Source: Daphnia pulex (Eukaryota; Arthropoda; Branchiopoda; Diplostraca; Daphniidae). Taken from it: a stretch of 64,000 nucleotides of DNA. Numbering within the stretch: position 1 is the stretch's first letter; every line of letters begins with the position of its first letter. This document shows, in pieces, positions 23,483 to 34,815 of the stretch. The translations under genes and the position numbers were made by a program. The notes under the pieces were generated by a model. That model did no database searches. It was not told where the DNA came from and was given only the letters and a program-made list of their open reading frames with translations. The DNA is taken from assembly GCF_021134715.1 (NCBI RefSeq), contig NC_060023.1, forward strand, positions 1,674,001 through 1,738,000, in the 5' to 3' direction.

Positions 23483-26400
23483 TCACTGAAAAGAGAACGC
23501 CGAGTATTTAATTCTTTCTGCCGTACACTGTTAGGAGCCCAGCAGCTAAAGGGGAAAAAAAGGACATGGCACACAAAAGGACGACGATGGGACACATTTA
23601 TCTCTAAAGAAGAAGAAGAAGACCGAAGAACACACAATATATAACCGCACCCTGCGGGGCTGCTCTTCCCCTTGTATTATATAGCTGCTCTCCTTCTCTT
23701 TTCTTTTTGCAACGTTTCTTTCATATATACTACAATACATAAATGTATATAGGAGAGTTCATGCTGCCTATATAGCAGTAAATGTAACGTATATATAGCC
23801 TCCTATACACACACACAAAAGGAAGGCTTTATACATATAAGGAAAATGGCCAGAATCATCTGTTACGTCACAGTCATATACACCCCCAAAATGTTGACAT
23901 TTGAATCTGATATTATAGCTTAAAGCGTATAGAGTTTTAGACTTATAGCCTCCATATGAGAATTTGTTTAAAAGAGAGTCTATAGATTGAATCCTCGACA
24001 CGCCCCGTATTTAAATGGTGCTGTTTGGGAGAAAGTCGTGAATGACGATTTTGAAGAGGAACTAGAAAATGATGTGTGGGAGTGCGACTTATATAAGCCG
24101 GTCGCTCTTATACCACCCCCAAGAGCTCCCGCTGACATCTTCCCGACGCAATCAACCAGTAAGAAGTAGCTATATACAGCTCGTTGAAAATCAAAGTATA
24201 GCATAGAAGAAGAACATGATGATGAATGGATGGAGAGCCCCCCGGATGTCGCACAGCTGATGGCTTTTTATAGAATGTTGCTGGAATTGATCGATAAAAA
24301 AATAAAGTTTCGGCGCATTTGCATATGGAAGGAGAGGATCTAATTAAATAAAAAATAAAAAAAAAAGGATAGACACCATCAAAATACGTTTGTCTCCCTC
24401 ATTAGGAGCGCGGGAGACGTTCATCCCCCCCGAAAACCGGAACTTGCGGAAGTTCACACAGGGGCGGAACTTTGTTAGCGAACGCACACACGGTCTATAT
24501 AATAACTGTTTAAAAAAAAATTGGACCAAAAAGCTAATCCTGTTTTTTTTTTAGGGGGGTAAATTTATACGAGTCTAATTTCAATTCGGTTCGATTTAGC
24601 CAGCGGCTATGCCCAGAGGGCATCTTTCAAACGGCCGCGGGATTTATATGAATAACCTAATGGGCTTATTATATACAGATGCCCGCCGGTCTATATTCTT
24701 ATCTATTCCGCTGTCGTTTGTATTAATAAGAAATGGAATTGATATATTAATATACGTGTCAATTTTATTAGAGTTCAGCAGTTCCCATTATGTTATCTAT
24801 TATTACGTGTGGGTCTTAATATGTTTTACAATACAGAAAGATTTCAATCCATTACTTAAACAGCATTTAACGTGCTGGCAGGAGGAAACCCACCGCGAAA
24901 TGATTAAAAAGAAAACAAATTTAATTAGTCAATTTTACTTTTGGCGTGTGGGTGGTTGAAAACAAAGTTTGAATGGCGCGCAAAATTTTCTGACCTGGCA
25001 TTCCCGGAATAAGTAAAGTAGGCTTATAACTTGGATAAAAGTCGTACACTTATTGGGGGTATACAGCTGAAAGTTGATATTACAATAGAGTCTGGAAAAT
25101 ATACATCTATTGGGTTATTTCCCGGTATCATAGATGGATAAACATTGAAGAAAAAAGCCGAGCTAGCTATATAGCTGCTATAGATATTGGTAGAGTCTAT
25201 GGATGTATATAGAGTGCGCGGTTCCGATCAATACTGCCCCCTCACTTCTCCTCTTCACAGAGTTGGTGGGTGGGGTGCGGGAGGTTTGAGATGACTATCG
25301 AATATATAGAAAAAATAAACAAGGCGTATGCAAATCGAATTATTTTTGTCAAATGTACCAAAATCTAAAAAAAAAAAAAAATATTTTATTATTATTTTAT
25401 TTTATTATTTTTTTTTCTGATATTTATTCCCGAACAGTCGCCCACAACCCGGCCGTCAGTGGAAAAGACGGTCGAGTGCGGTAAATATTTTCTCGGAGTT
25501 TGTGTTGTCGAGATCCACAGCCAGTCAAAAAAGAAAAAAACATATAAAAGTTGTTGTTGGTTTTCTCTTTCCTTTTTATAGAAATAAAAAAAGAAAGTTT
25601 GGACGAAATAAATCGATCTGCCGTTAACATCCGTCGCGTCTCCCATTTATTGTATAGTATCCAGCGAATAAAAGAAATTGAAATTAGATTGTTTGATTTG
25701 TATTTTATGCGTGACGTAATTTAATATAACGCAATGAAAAACCTATTATATATTATAAGAAGAAAAGGTATCTATATTTCCCGAATTGTCTATTTGATGC
25801 GTAGGCGTCAATTCTATTACACACGTTTGCTCCTCCTCCTCCTCCTGTTGGCTGTGAGATAAAAATACAAGACGTTGCTATATCCTGATGCTCACGTATA
25901 TACAGCGGATCCCGAATAAATCCCGCCCGTGGTTGATGCCAGCACCAGCCCGGCTCGCCTCCATATAGATTGTATTAGTAATATACACAGCGGATCAGTA
26001 TAGTATAACATTTTCTCATAGACATATATATATACGTAGTAGCCTATATTCTTCTTTTTCTTGCCATATTATAGGCTGAGGGAGAGAGACTATAGAAAAA
26101 GAATCTATAAATAAGAATGACGTAATATGCTGCGTCTGCTAAAAGGCTTAATTAAAGATTTCCCGCGTCCTGCACGCAGCAGTGTGTCGGTAAAAAGCGG
26201 GGCTGCTATATCCACCCCCTGGGCGATGGAGATTGAGTGGGATTTTCACCGGGACCGTGTAGAGGTGAATGACCTAATTTTATTTTGTACTATTAAAAAT
26301 AATCTAGATATCTACACAAATAATATCATCTTGATTTTGAAATTGAATTGATCATCAATCAGGAGAGTTGTGAGCTGACTTTTGGATATCAGATCGATCG

Positions 26401-27887
26401 GCCGATATCATTTGATATGCCGATCCTGTATTCCTGTTGCTGCTCCTCTTTTCCATCTAATATGGGACGAGAAATGACAGCTGCTGGTGCGAGAACCCTC
26501 AATTGGGAATATCCATCAAAAGCAGATTTTCGTGTTAGATATAATAGTCAAAGTTCGACGCCGTTGTTATGTAAATGAATAGATGGAGCGCATAATACAG
26601 CTAATAATGTACAGTAGGTATATAACATCTTTATCTCTCTTGTTGGAGCTCCTGGAATATATAATAACGAGCTGATGGGCGGCTGCCCAATCAAACTTTT
26701 GATCAAAACGAGTTTCTCACTTGATTAATTAATTATTATTTCTCCCCTTTTCTCTCCCCCATCATCACAAGACATATCTTATTGATTCACAATCGCTGGC
26801 TGGCTGCATGATTGAGAGAGAGAGTTCTCTCGTGTAGACATCACAAGAGCTATAGCTCTCCATTTCCTGGAGAGAATTCGTTAATCAAATCAAATCGGCA
26901 ATTGACTTTTTGATTCTTCTTTCTCTTTTTGATTCTTCCATTTCTTAATGAAAATTTTGGATGATGTTGCGCACACGATTTTCCTTATTTATGATCTGTG
27001 CTGCTGCTGCTGTGTCTGTATATAGATCCGTTATCGAAGGAAAAAGAGTTTTCCTTATTGTTTCTTTTTTTGTTTTTATTCTTTGAGTGCTGCTCTCAGA
27101 TGTTCCTCATCGCAATCCATCTTTTGTCTTTCTTCTTCTTCTTATAAGCTCTAGCTCTCTTTATATTTTAGATGTATTTGGCGATGTGTTGACTGTCTAG
27201 TATTGCTGTGTTGTGTTGGCAGACAGGAAATCAAATAGAGATAGACTTTTATGGCTATTTGGCTGCTGATGGTGATGGCTGCTCGTGAGCGATGATCGCG
27301 CATGAGAGTCACGTCTCTGCGGTCACGGCAGTTTCTTTGATTTCATCGGCATTTTTCTTTCTTTTTCTTTTTCTAGATTAGAACCATCAAGATCGCCCTT
27401 TGTTGGCAGATAGAAATCGGCCAACTCGGCGCAATTCGGCATTGATAGCCCTAATCGAATCACCATACTACATAATGTACGATTGAATGGATTATTTAAT
27501 GTATATTGGTTATATGTAAGAGGAAAATGGGGGAAACAATTATGTAAGAATAAGGGAGGAGGGGGACATAATACAACAGTACATCACACACAATAATTGA
27601 TTGTTATTATAAATGAGCCGAAATGAGCAAATAATAGAACAGACATTTAGACACCACACACAGACCAATGACCCTAAATAATTAGTTTAAAAACAAATGA
27701 CAATGGATGCTGGCATTCTTTGCATATTATAGGTTCGTGTTTGGACGGTTGTTACATGCACAAATGTTTAGATGACATTTTACTGTATTTAAATTATATA
27801 TCGGCATCGGTAGAAGATGATGTCAATCGGTAAAATTTCAAATTAAAAAAAAAATTGGCGCCAAAATAATTTTTTTTGAAAAATGAA

Positions 27888-28709
27888 TTAAGGCTTGCAA
27901 GTGGCGTACAAGAACGGGCTGGGCGTGCAGTTGGAGATGGTGAAAGCCTTTGAGCCGTTGGTGACGGTTTTGGTGACGGTGACGGTGGCCGTCAGCGTCG
28001 TTTTGAAGCGCAGAGTCAGACTCAAGTTGGAGGCCAAGCTGGACGCCAGATCCGACACGGAGTTGACTCCCGGGAAAGCCGAAGCCACGTTGGATGCCAA
28101 CATCGACACGAGGCCGAAACGACGTCCCACGCAGTCGGACTGCAGGCCGACAATGTCCACCTCGACCGGCGAGCTGCTGGACGATTCCAAACCTTCAAAC
28201 CCGCTGACGGGCGCGTCCAAACTGACGGCCTGTGTCGTTTCCAATCTGAAAGAAAAAAGAAAATTTGAATTTTTTGAATTTTCAAATTTACCCGCCAAAA
28301 ATGTTTGACGCTTACGGTTGGACGGGCGATGGATTGAACAGGTCGATTTGCTCATCTTGGTCCAATGGGAGAATGACGGGCTTTTCAACTGCGCTTCTCC
28401 TGCGCCTGCAGGCCGTCACTCCGGCCGCCAAAACAGCGCAGGTCGACGGCACAGTTTTCTCGACGGTCCTGCGTCCCAAAAAAGATGTCAAAGTCAATTC
28501 AAAATCCAATTCCAACAGCTTCTTGTATTTTCAACTTACGTGGTGACGACCGTCACCGTAGTCTTGGTCGTTTGAAAGGCGAAGAAACGGGCCGTCGGCT
28601 GGATCAGTTCCTGCTCCTGTTGGGCCTCATCGTCGGCCTCCCGTTGCTGGTAGTCCACGGCCAGGACCATCGAAGTGAACAGGGCGACCAACAAGATTTT
28701 GGTGAACAT
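27888..28709 (-). CDS. secreted T-V-T/CRRRR family protein, copy 1
   Basis: Three exons, 28709-28540, 28468-28316 and 28245-27888, all with GT/AG junctions and phase-2 introns, give 226 residues. A signal peptide covers about residues 1-17 (MFTKILLVALFTSMVLA). A first module has alternating Thr/Val (KTTVTVVTTTVEKTV), then STCAVLAAGVTACRRRRS, with a furin-like RRRR run just after the second Cys and EKPVILPLD following. Exon 3 has a linker and then a second module, with TVTVTKTVT and a C-terminal NCTPSPFLYATC. The alternating T/V pattern suggests beta strands closed by paired cysteines; that is inference. It is the last of four minus-strand paralogues (27.9-34.0 kb). The function is unknown to me; it is probably extracellular or cuticle/matrix related. 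Confidence 0.75.
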
Positions 28710-28789
28710 CTTTTTTTCTTTTCTGGTCTGTTGGCTTCTCTCACTGGACTTTGGTAAATCTCTGAAGAAAGAAGCTGCTGTCGCCTCGA

Positions 28790-28797
28790 CTTTTATA
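28790..28797 (-). promoter_or_regulatory. TATA box of copy 1
   Basis: TATAAAAG on the minus strand lies about 80 bp upstream of the ATG at 28709, in GC-rich flanks. Confidence 0.6.
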
Positions 28798-29544
28798 CGC
28801 CAGTGGCCCGGCCACGACATTGCACACACAACGACAAAATCAAATAAAAAACCCACAAGAGAAAAAGAATAAGTAGGAGGAGTTGATGCGGAATTCTTCT
28901 TCTTCTTCCATTTCGAAATGGTCATCGAAGGTTAAAAGTTTTTCTTATCTCTTCTCCATTCGTCTCTCTCCGCTTGGCAGAGTGTCGGTTGAATAAAATC
29001 AAGCGCACAAAACCAAGAAATCACGCAATAACACGATCCAACTCTAATAGTCACAACCGAAGAAGAAAAATAAGAAACAGCCAGATAAAATCAAAGACAC
29101 ACCAACTGGCGGCCAATGAGATGGATATCCGGATATGTTTTGTTGGTGACACAAGTGGCTGGCCGCCGTTGAACTTTTATTTGTTTTTTCTCCCGTAGCG
29201 GAAATTCGTGAACACGACAAACACCCAAAATCGTCCGTCTCTTCTCTCTCAAGATCCCGCACATCAGCACAGGACTTTTATCGATTTCCATACATCAGCA
29301 GAGCAGCCGAGAGAGGAGTAGTTTCTCAGCGTGAACTTGAACTCTCTCAATGTCACGTGACGCTGGTTAGAATAATGGCGCCAAACGATTTTCAATTTGA
29401 ATTCTCTCACTATTTTATTCAATTCTTCAATTAATGATTGAAATATTTTTAAATTTCTTTGATTTTTTAAATTATGCATAGAATTATATGATGTTATTAC
29501 ATTAATATATTGGAAACAAATGGAATGGCATTTGCTGGTTATTC

Positions 29545-30623
29545 TCATAGGACGTCGGTCGAGGGAATGTCGGGATCGTCGGTGCTGGCCGGAACTTCTT
29601 CGATTTCCCAGGAGGGGCAGGCGACGAAATCGGCCGGCAGACACGAAACGGCCGACAATAAAGTGTGGACGGACGTCGACGTGAACAAAGTGGCCGTCGA
29701 CGTGGCCGTGTAGACAGTCCTGCGTCAAATAAACGTCAACCCAAAATAATAAGGTGAAAAGAATTGATTACATTCGGGTGTAGTTGTGTGTAATCTACGC
29801 ACCTGGTGACGGTGACGACCGGAATGGTGGGAAATTGCCAACCGGATAACAATGAGGAGAGCAGAGCGGAAAAGAAACGAGGATCGGCAAAATTGCGGAT
29901 GGCCTCCGATGACGATCGAATTCCATCATCGAACGACGACTCGATAACCTCAACGGCCGGACGGCGGACGACGGGAATCACCCAAACTCCCGCTCGTACC
30001 TCACCCTCATCGCCAAGCGAATCTTCCGGCACTTGCAGCACGGCGGACGGCTCCACTCTTTGTCGGCCATATAATAAAATCAATTGAGAATATAGAATAT
30101 AAAAAGGGGGGAAAAATGATCGAGTGCAACTCAATCAAATATAGATGTACTAAGAAAGGAAGGAAGGAATATTAGAAGGGCCTCGGGCGAGAGCTTCATC
30201 CATACTTGAAAACTTGAGTGGGGTTGAGCGAGTGAAACTGGTCGATATCTTCGCCGGCGACCGTGTAATAAAAGGCCACTACCGGAAGGCCCCGCAACTG
30301 TTTCTTCCGGCGGCAGGGGGGGACGGCGGTGGTGATGGCCAGAGGTGCCGCCAGAGTTGTGCACGTTAGCACCGCTCTTATTTATATGGAAATATCGATC
30401 GATAATCAATCAAAAAATAAAATATTTGATTTTTTAAAAATAACACTTACGATTGGGTGGTGGTGGTGGCCTGGGTGGCCGTAACAACTTTGGTGACGGT
30501 TATGTTGGCCAGTGTCCTACTAGCGGGAGCCATTAGAACGGCGGCCGAACGAACGGAAGTGATGGGCAAAGTCCCGATTAAAACCAATGTCAACAAGTTG
30601 ATTAACTTATTACAAACAGCCAT
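29545..30623 (-). CDS. secreted T-V-T/CRR family protein, copy 2 (divergent, four exons)
   Basis: Exons 30623-30451, 30376-30206, 30057-29803 and 29719-29545 give 257 residues, with every intron in phase 2. The signal peptide is followed by NITVTKVVTATQATTTTQS, then LTCTTLAAPLAITTAVPPC and RRKK, which parallels the TC...ACRRRR segment of copy 1. The middle exon is specific to this copy and acidic (EDSLGDEGEV). The last exon has the second module (TVYTATSTATLFTSTSV, then SCLPADFVAC) and an acidic tail ending STDVL. The basic site after Cys is RRKK rather than RRRR. The exon 3 acceptor has a weak pyrimidine tract, so that junction could move by a few bases. Confidence 0.7.
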
Positions 30624-30733
30624 TTTTCTTTTGCTGTTTTTTATTTATTGTATAAACGCGCTCGACGGTTGCTGCGATGAATGATGGCCGGAGATTTATT
30701 ATTCACTGGTGAACATTTGAGCTGTACCATCGC

Positions 30734-30742
30734 CTTTTTATA
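30734..30742 (-). promoter_or_regulatory. TATA box of copy 2
   Basis: TATAAAAAG on the minus strand lies about 110 bp upstream of the ATG at 30623. Confidence 0.55.
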
Positions 30743-30749
30743 GACACAA

Positions 30750-31820
30750 AAGTTGTTTAAAAAAATAATATTCATGTCTAGACTGCTGTTGGTTTCAATA
30801 TTGCCGCCAAATTTCCAGCTCCAGCCGAGTGGATGACATAATAATCATTCGTCGGGTGAAATCTCCCAGCAGCCTGCTGGATCATGTGGACGATGTGGTG
30901 GAAAATTGTGAATGAATCATCTCGTCCGTTTTCTCTGCACCGTTGCTGCGAGCTGCTGCCAGTTCACAAGTGGCTGCATCGCATACATATATCAGCCAAA
31001 GGCGCATTTGCCAAACCGTCTCTCCTTATTCTATTTCAAGTTTCTATTGCGCACAGGATTTCAATGGAGCACCCGAAAAGGTCACGGACTTTGACAGACT
31101 TTTTCCCCTTGTCTATACATAAAAGAGCAACGCACATCAGCTAAGGCCGCCCGTCTTGTGCTGGAGCATTTCAGACCAACAAAAGTCGACCCGGCCCTTC
31201 TCTCAGTCGAGCTCGTGTTTAACCCTCGACACAACAAGAGGATCCTGGGTGGAGAGGAGGATCGATCCTTTTAAACTATCGATTTTCCCCCCAGGAAGGA
31301 GTTTGCAATTCTGTTTAAAGCGACTGTGTGAGTAGTTTTCAATTACATTCGAATAATGGAATGGATTTCTCTATTTTTAATTCAGCCGCTCACAGAAAAC
31401 AAAAAGACAAAATTCAGCAAATTTCTATTTGATATAAAAGATAAGACTATTGTCCAGCGCTGTGGCTGGTTGGATTGATGGCCGCATAGTGATGGCTGCT
31501 GTTGGGTTCTTGCGGTCAAATGCGATAAGAAATCAACGTCGTCCAACCGCGGTCATCAACCTCTCCCGCCCTTGGACAGGTGACTGACAGCCAGCGCCCA
31601 GCGCTGCTGGCCACTCGACCCTAAAAGGTCTGACGTGTGTCTTATAGAATTAATCGGCAAGGTCAATAAAATTCCCAAGGAACCCAGAAAACCCATTAGG
31701 CTTGTGTGTATACGTGTGGTTGGAATAATCACATGGGAATATAACAAAATGGTGTGTATAGACGTGGAAGCGCAAGTGTATTAAAAACACGTATAATATC
31801 GGAATGAATTCAAGTTGATT
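30750..31820. other. noncoding gap between copies 2 and 3
   Basis: No coding signal accepted. It holds the promoter side of copy 2 and the 3' flank of copy 3. Confidence 0.5.
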
Positions 31821-31824
31821 AGTA

Positions 31825-32638
31825 TTAGAGGCTGCAGTAAACGAGGCCGGTTGGGGTGCAGCCTGCCAGCGTGAAAGTGTTGGTCTGCGTGACGGAGCTG
31901 AGGCAAGTGAAATCGGAAATGATGGTCCGGGTGTAGATGATGGTGACGCCGAAAGTCGAGCCGGCCAAAGACGCTGCTGGGCCGCAACTTCCGCCCGGCA
32001 GCAATCCGTTGACCAGCACATCACGAGGCTCGTTCGAACTCAGGATGTCCGGAACGAAAATGACCGGCGATTCCTCTGGAGCCATAGTCGTCTGAACTCT
32101 GACAAATTTCAAATCATTTTTCAAATTAATTTTCAACATTTTTCAAAAATTTTTAAAATTAATTTCAAAATTTTAATAAATTTTAAAATAAATTTCAAAA
32201 TTAAATTTCAAAATTTTTCAAATTAATTTCAAACATTTTTTCAAATAAAATTGAATTTTTTTTTTCAAATGAGATTTGGTTGATTTATAAAATGAATTTC
32301 AACTTGACAGGTTTGTTGGGTAGGATGGCGTCAATGTCGACGTCGCGGTCGAGACGTCTGCAGGCCGTCACGGCGCCGTTGATCATTGCGCAAGACGTCG
32401 TGAAGCTACAAGTCGGGATGGTGGTCCGGTAAACGACGAACGTCGTCATGGCTTTGGACGCCATCAGGCGACTGGGCCCTTGCTGGAGGACGGCCAGCCG
32501 ACTCAGCGGATGTAAATGAGTGTCGGCCGCCAATTGAACAGCCTCCCGGCTGCCGGCCGACAGTCCCGACGACACGATCCAGCAGCAGACGGCCAGCACT
32601 CCAACAACCCAAACGAGTGGCAGCTTTCCGACGGACAT
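31825..32638 (-). CDS. secreted T-V-T/CRR family protein, copy 3
   Basis: Two exons, 32638-32304 and 32098-31825, give 202 residues; the intron is phase 2. Residues 1-28 form a signal peptide (LVWVVGVLAVCCWIVSSGLS). Module 1 reads MTTFVVYRTTIPTCSFTT and then NGAVTACRRLDRDVDIDA, so only the CRR of the CRRRR motif is kept. Module 2 reads IIYTRTIIS, SVTQTNTFTLAGC and TPTGLVYCSL. Compared with copy 1, the intron inside module 1 is absent. The donor AA|GTTGAA is weak, but the phase and homology support it. Confidence 0.7.
32099..32303. repeat. low-complexity intron of copy 3
   Basis: The intron is built almost wholly from imperfect AATTTCAAAATTTT-type units, unlike the neighbouring introns. Confidence 0.7.
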
Positions 32639-33279
32639 TTCTTTGCTGGCCCCCCTAACAAGAAACGCGGTCAGCCAAATAAGTTTGAACGATCAGCAAA
32701 TCTCCTCACGTTTCTCTCTCTTATTTTTTTTTCCCGCGTCTAGACGAAATTTGAAATCAAATGTTTTTTTTTTTTTATTTATTCCAGCTGGATCGCGTGC
32801 GGAATGAACGAGCGATTGCCGCCGACTGAATAAACACCCGAAATCTTTTGGCTCTTTGTTGAGGCTCCAACTCTTCACCTTGACCGCGTGATGACCGCGC
32901 CCTTGAATAATCAACGAACAGTCGAAACGAATGTCGTTAAAGGCAAATCCAATTCAATCAATCAATCCATCCCTATCCTTTTTATTTTTATGGTGATGGA
33001 TGAAAAAGAACAAAAAGAATAAACTTGGATTACATGTTTCTTCTTAGAGTTATATAAAAGGGTTTTCATTGCGTCGATCGGCGTGATATGATAGCGTGAA
33101 ATATAATAAAATTACAAGACGGGCGTAAATCTTTCCAGGAGAATCGGAAACGCCCTTGAAATGTCTAGGAGAGAGAGAGAGCCCAACCCAAATTGAATCG
33201 CTAATTTGTGTGTGTATTTAAATAATAAGAATTTTAATTTTTTTAATAAATTAGAAATAATAATTTTGTGAATAATAAT

Positions 33280-33971
33280 TTAGCAAGGGGTGTAGGCGAA
33301 TCCGGAAGGGAGACAGCCGACAACGGCGAAGGATTTCTGGCCGTCGGTCACGGTGGAAACGGTCGTCCGGGTCAAGGTGACCGTCTGGAAGTCGACGTAA
33401 GTCAATAATCCGAAATGCGGACGGTTGTCGCTGATCCAGCGGTTGATTTTCGTGTAGCCTCTGGTGATTTTTCGGGTGAAATCCAGCGGCCGGACGGTGA
33501 ATGTCAATCCTCGTTTGGATTCCGGATGAAATGTCTCATCCGACACATTTTCGACACTCGCCTCGATGGATGGCGCCATTGAATGACTCTGGGCGATGGC
33601 AGACGCTTCCAGCCTTTTTTAAAATTTTGGTCGAGCGCGGGAAATTCAAAAAAGATTTTAAAAGATTTGAACTGAATTTCCAATTATCGGCGCTCCATTT
33701 ACCTTGGCAAAGTGGGGAGTATGTCATCATCCAGCTGGATGACGTCGGGTTTCTCTTCCAGCGAGCGCCGTCTCCGGCAGCCGCCCGTCACGTTGACTGC
33801 GACGTAACAAGTCGACGCGACTGTCGTGAAAGACGTCACCACCGGAACGACGTACTTGACACTAGTCGTTTTCGGCACTATCTGCACCTTCCAGCCGTGG
33901 ATGGCCGTGATGATTCCGGCCAGCACCACCATCGCTAGAATCGAACGGCTCCTCTTGTCGCTGCTGGACAT
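33280..33971 (-). CDS. secreted T-V-T/CRRRR family protein, copy 4
   Basis: Two exons, 33971-33703 and 33613-33280, give 200 residues with a phase-2 intron. The N-terminus is a signal peptide or anchor (ILAMVVLAGIITAIHG). Module 1 has SVKYVVPVVTSFTTVASTC and then NVTGGCRRRRSLEEKPDVI, followed by the acidic LDDD. The linker is basic. Module 2 has TVTLTRTTVSTVT, then FAVVGC and LPSGFAYTPC at the C-terminus. It is closest to copy 1 in the CRRRRS...EKP segment. It is the first gene of the four-copy minus-strand series and lies about 0.85 kb downstream of the tetraspanin stop. Confidence 0.75.
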
Positions 33972-33979
33972 GACACGGC

Positions 33980-34810
33980 TGGACTTGTACTGCTGTCCAC
34001 CATCGTCAAACCACTTGGATTATATTGGAAAAAAAAGTAGAAACTTGAAGAAAAAACGGACAATGCGGATAGGAAATGTCAACCTCCAGCCTTTTGACCT
34101 TTTTTTTCTTATCCGCTTCTATTATATCTGGTAAAAATAACGAGTCATTTCCTCTTCCGGATGGAACCTTATAGAATCATTATATACCTCGGCCCATTTT
34201 CTTCCAGGAAATGTAGGTTTATCCTACATTACATTATTGTTCATTAAATCGATATAAAATTCTTGTATTTTCAGTTCAAAGGCATATTATATCCTTGTAG
34301 TATGTTAGTTGAATGAGTCCGGATGTCCAATTAAAATTCTGATCTAGTCCTTTAAGTTTTTGAGAAATTGTCGGTTATGTCCTACATGAAACGTTCGTTA
34401 TTACAAAGTCGCTAATTATTAAAAAGTAGTCGATGAAGATGTTTGATATCCAAAAAGGGAAGTTGAAAATGAACAATCGTCTTTTGTACAAGGATAAAAA
34501 GCCAAATGGGGGCGTCTATATAAAAAGAGTCGGTAACAATCAGTCGATGTATTGTCATAAAGTCTTTTCACATTTTTATGTAGTCGTCGTCGGCGTGATT
34601 AATCAAAGGCAATTCGTCATCAACATTCATTCACACGTATATGTACATTCACACAGAATTTTCATAGTGAGGGGGGAGAGATTATTTGGAATTCCTGATT
34701 TGATTCTTCTTACTCTCATCATCTATATAAAGGCGGGGGGTATAATGTTCATACAATTTTATGGCTAGAAAAGACCCTCGAATTAAATTATAGGACACAA
34801 TTTCGACGAT
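33980..34810. other. intergenic, nothing seen
   Basis: AT-rich spacer between the secreted-protein cluster and the tetraspanin. No exon-like segment was accepted. Confidence 0.5.
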
Positions 34811-34815
34811 TGATT

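Larger units (their letters stand above)
15643..24409. other. TAGGAGC/GCTCCTA motif-dense region
   Basis: The heptamer TAGGAGC, or its complement, occurs at 15643, 16666, 17223, 18005, 18317, 18332, 20211, 22290, 22361, 22464, 23044, 23475, 23532 and 24403. That is 14 hits in 8.8 kb, where about one is expected by chance. Only two others were noticed in the window (8968 and 41624). Looser AGGAGC variants add to the density, including two CAGGAGC beside 18005. The region brackets two of the alternative first exons. No function is known to me. Confidence 0.5.
20290..27880. other. long AT-rich noncoding stretch
   Basis: No accepted gene. It contains many TATATA/ATATAG-rich segments, (CA)n runs near 20380-20430, part of the TAGGAGC cluster, palindromes at 21262-21281 and 23464-23482, and TGACGTCA at 22574-22581. 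One plus-strand candidate exon (about 23985-24160) is discussed under findings. The right part flanks the 3' side of the minus-strand secreted-protein cluster. Confidence 0.5.

Noticed and set aside
24609-24959. 116-codon plus-strand open frame resembling a membrane protein
   Set aside because: AT-rich DNA gives Ile/Leu/Tyr/Phe runs by chance; no conserved motif.
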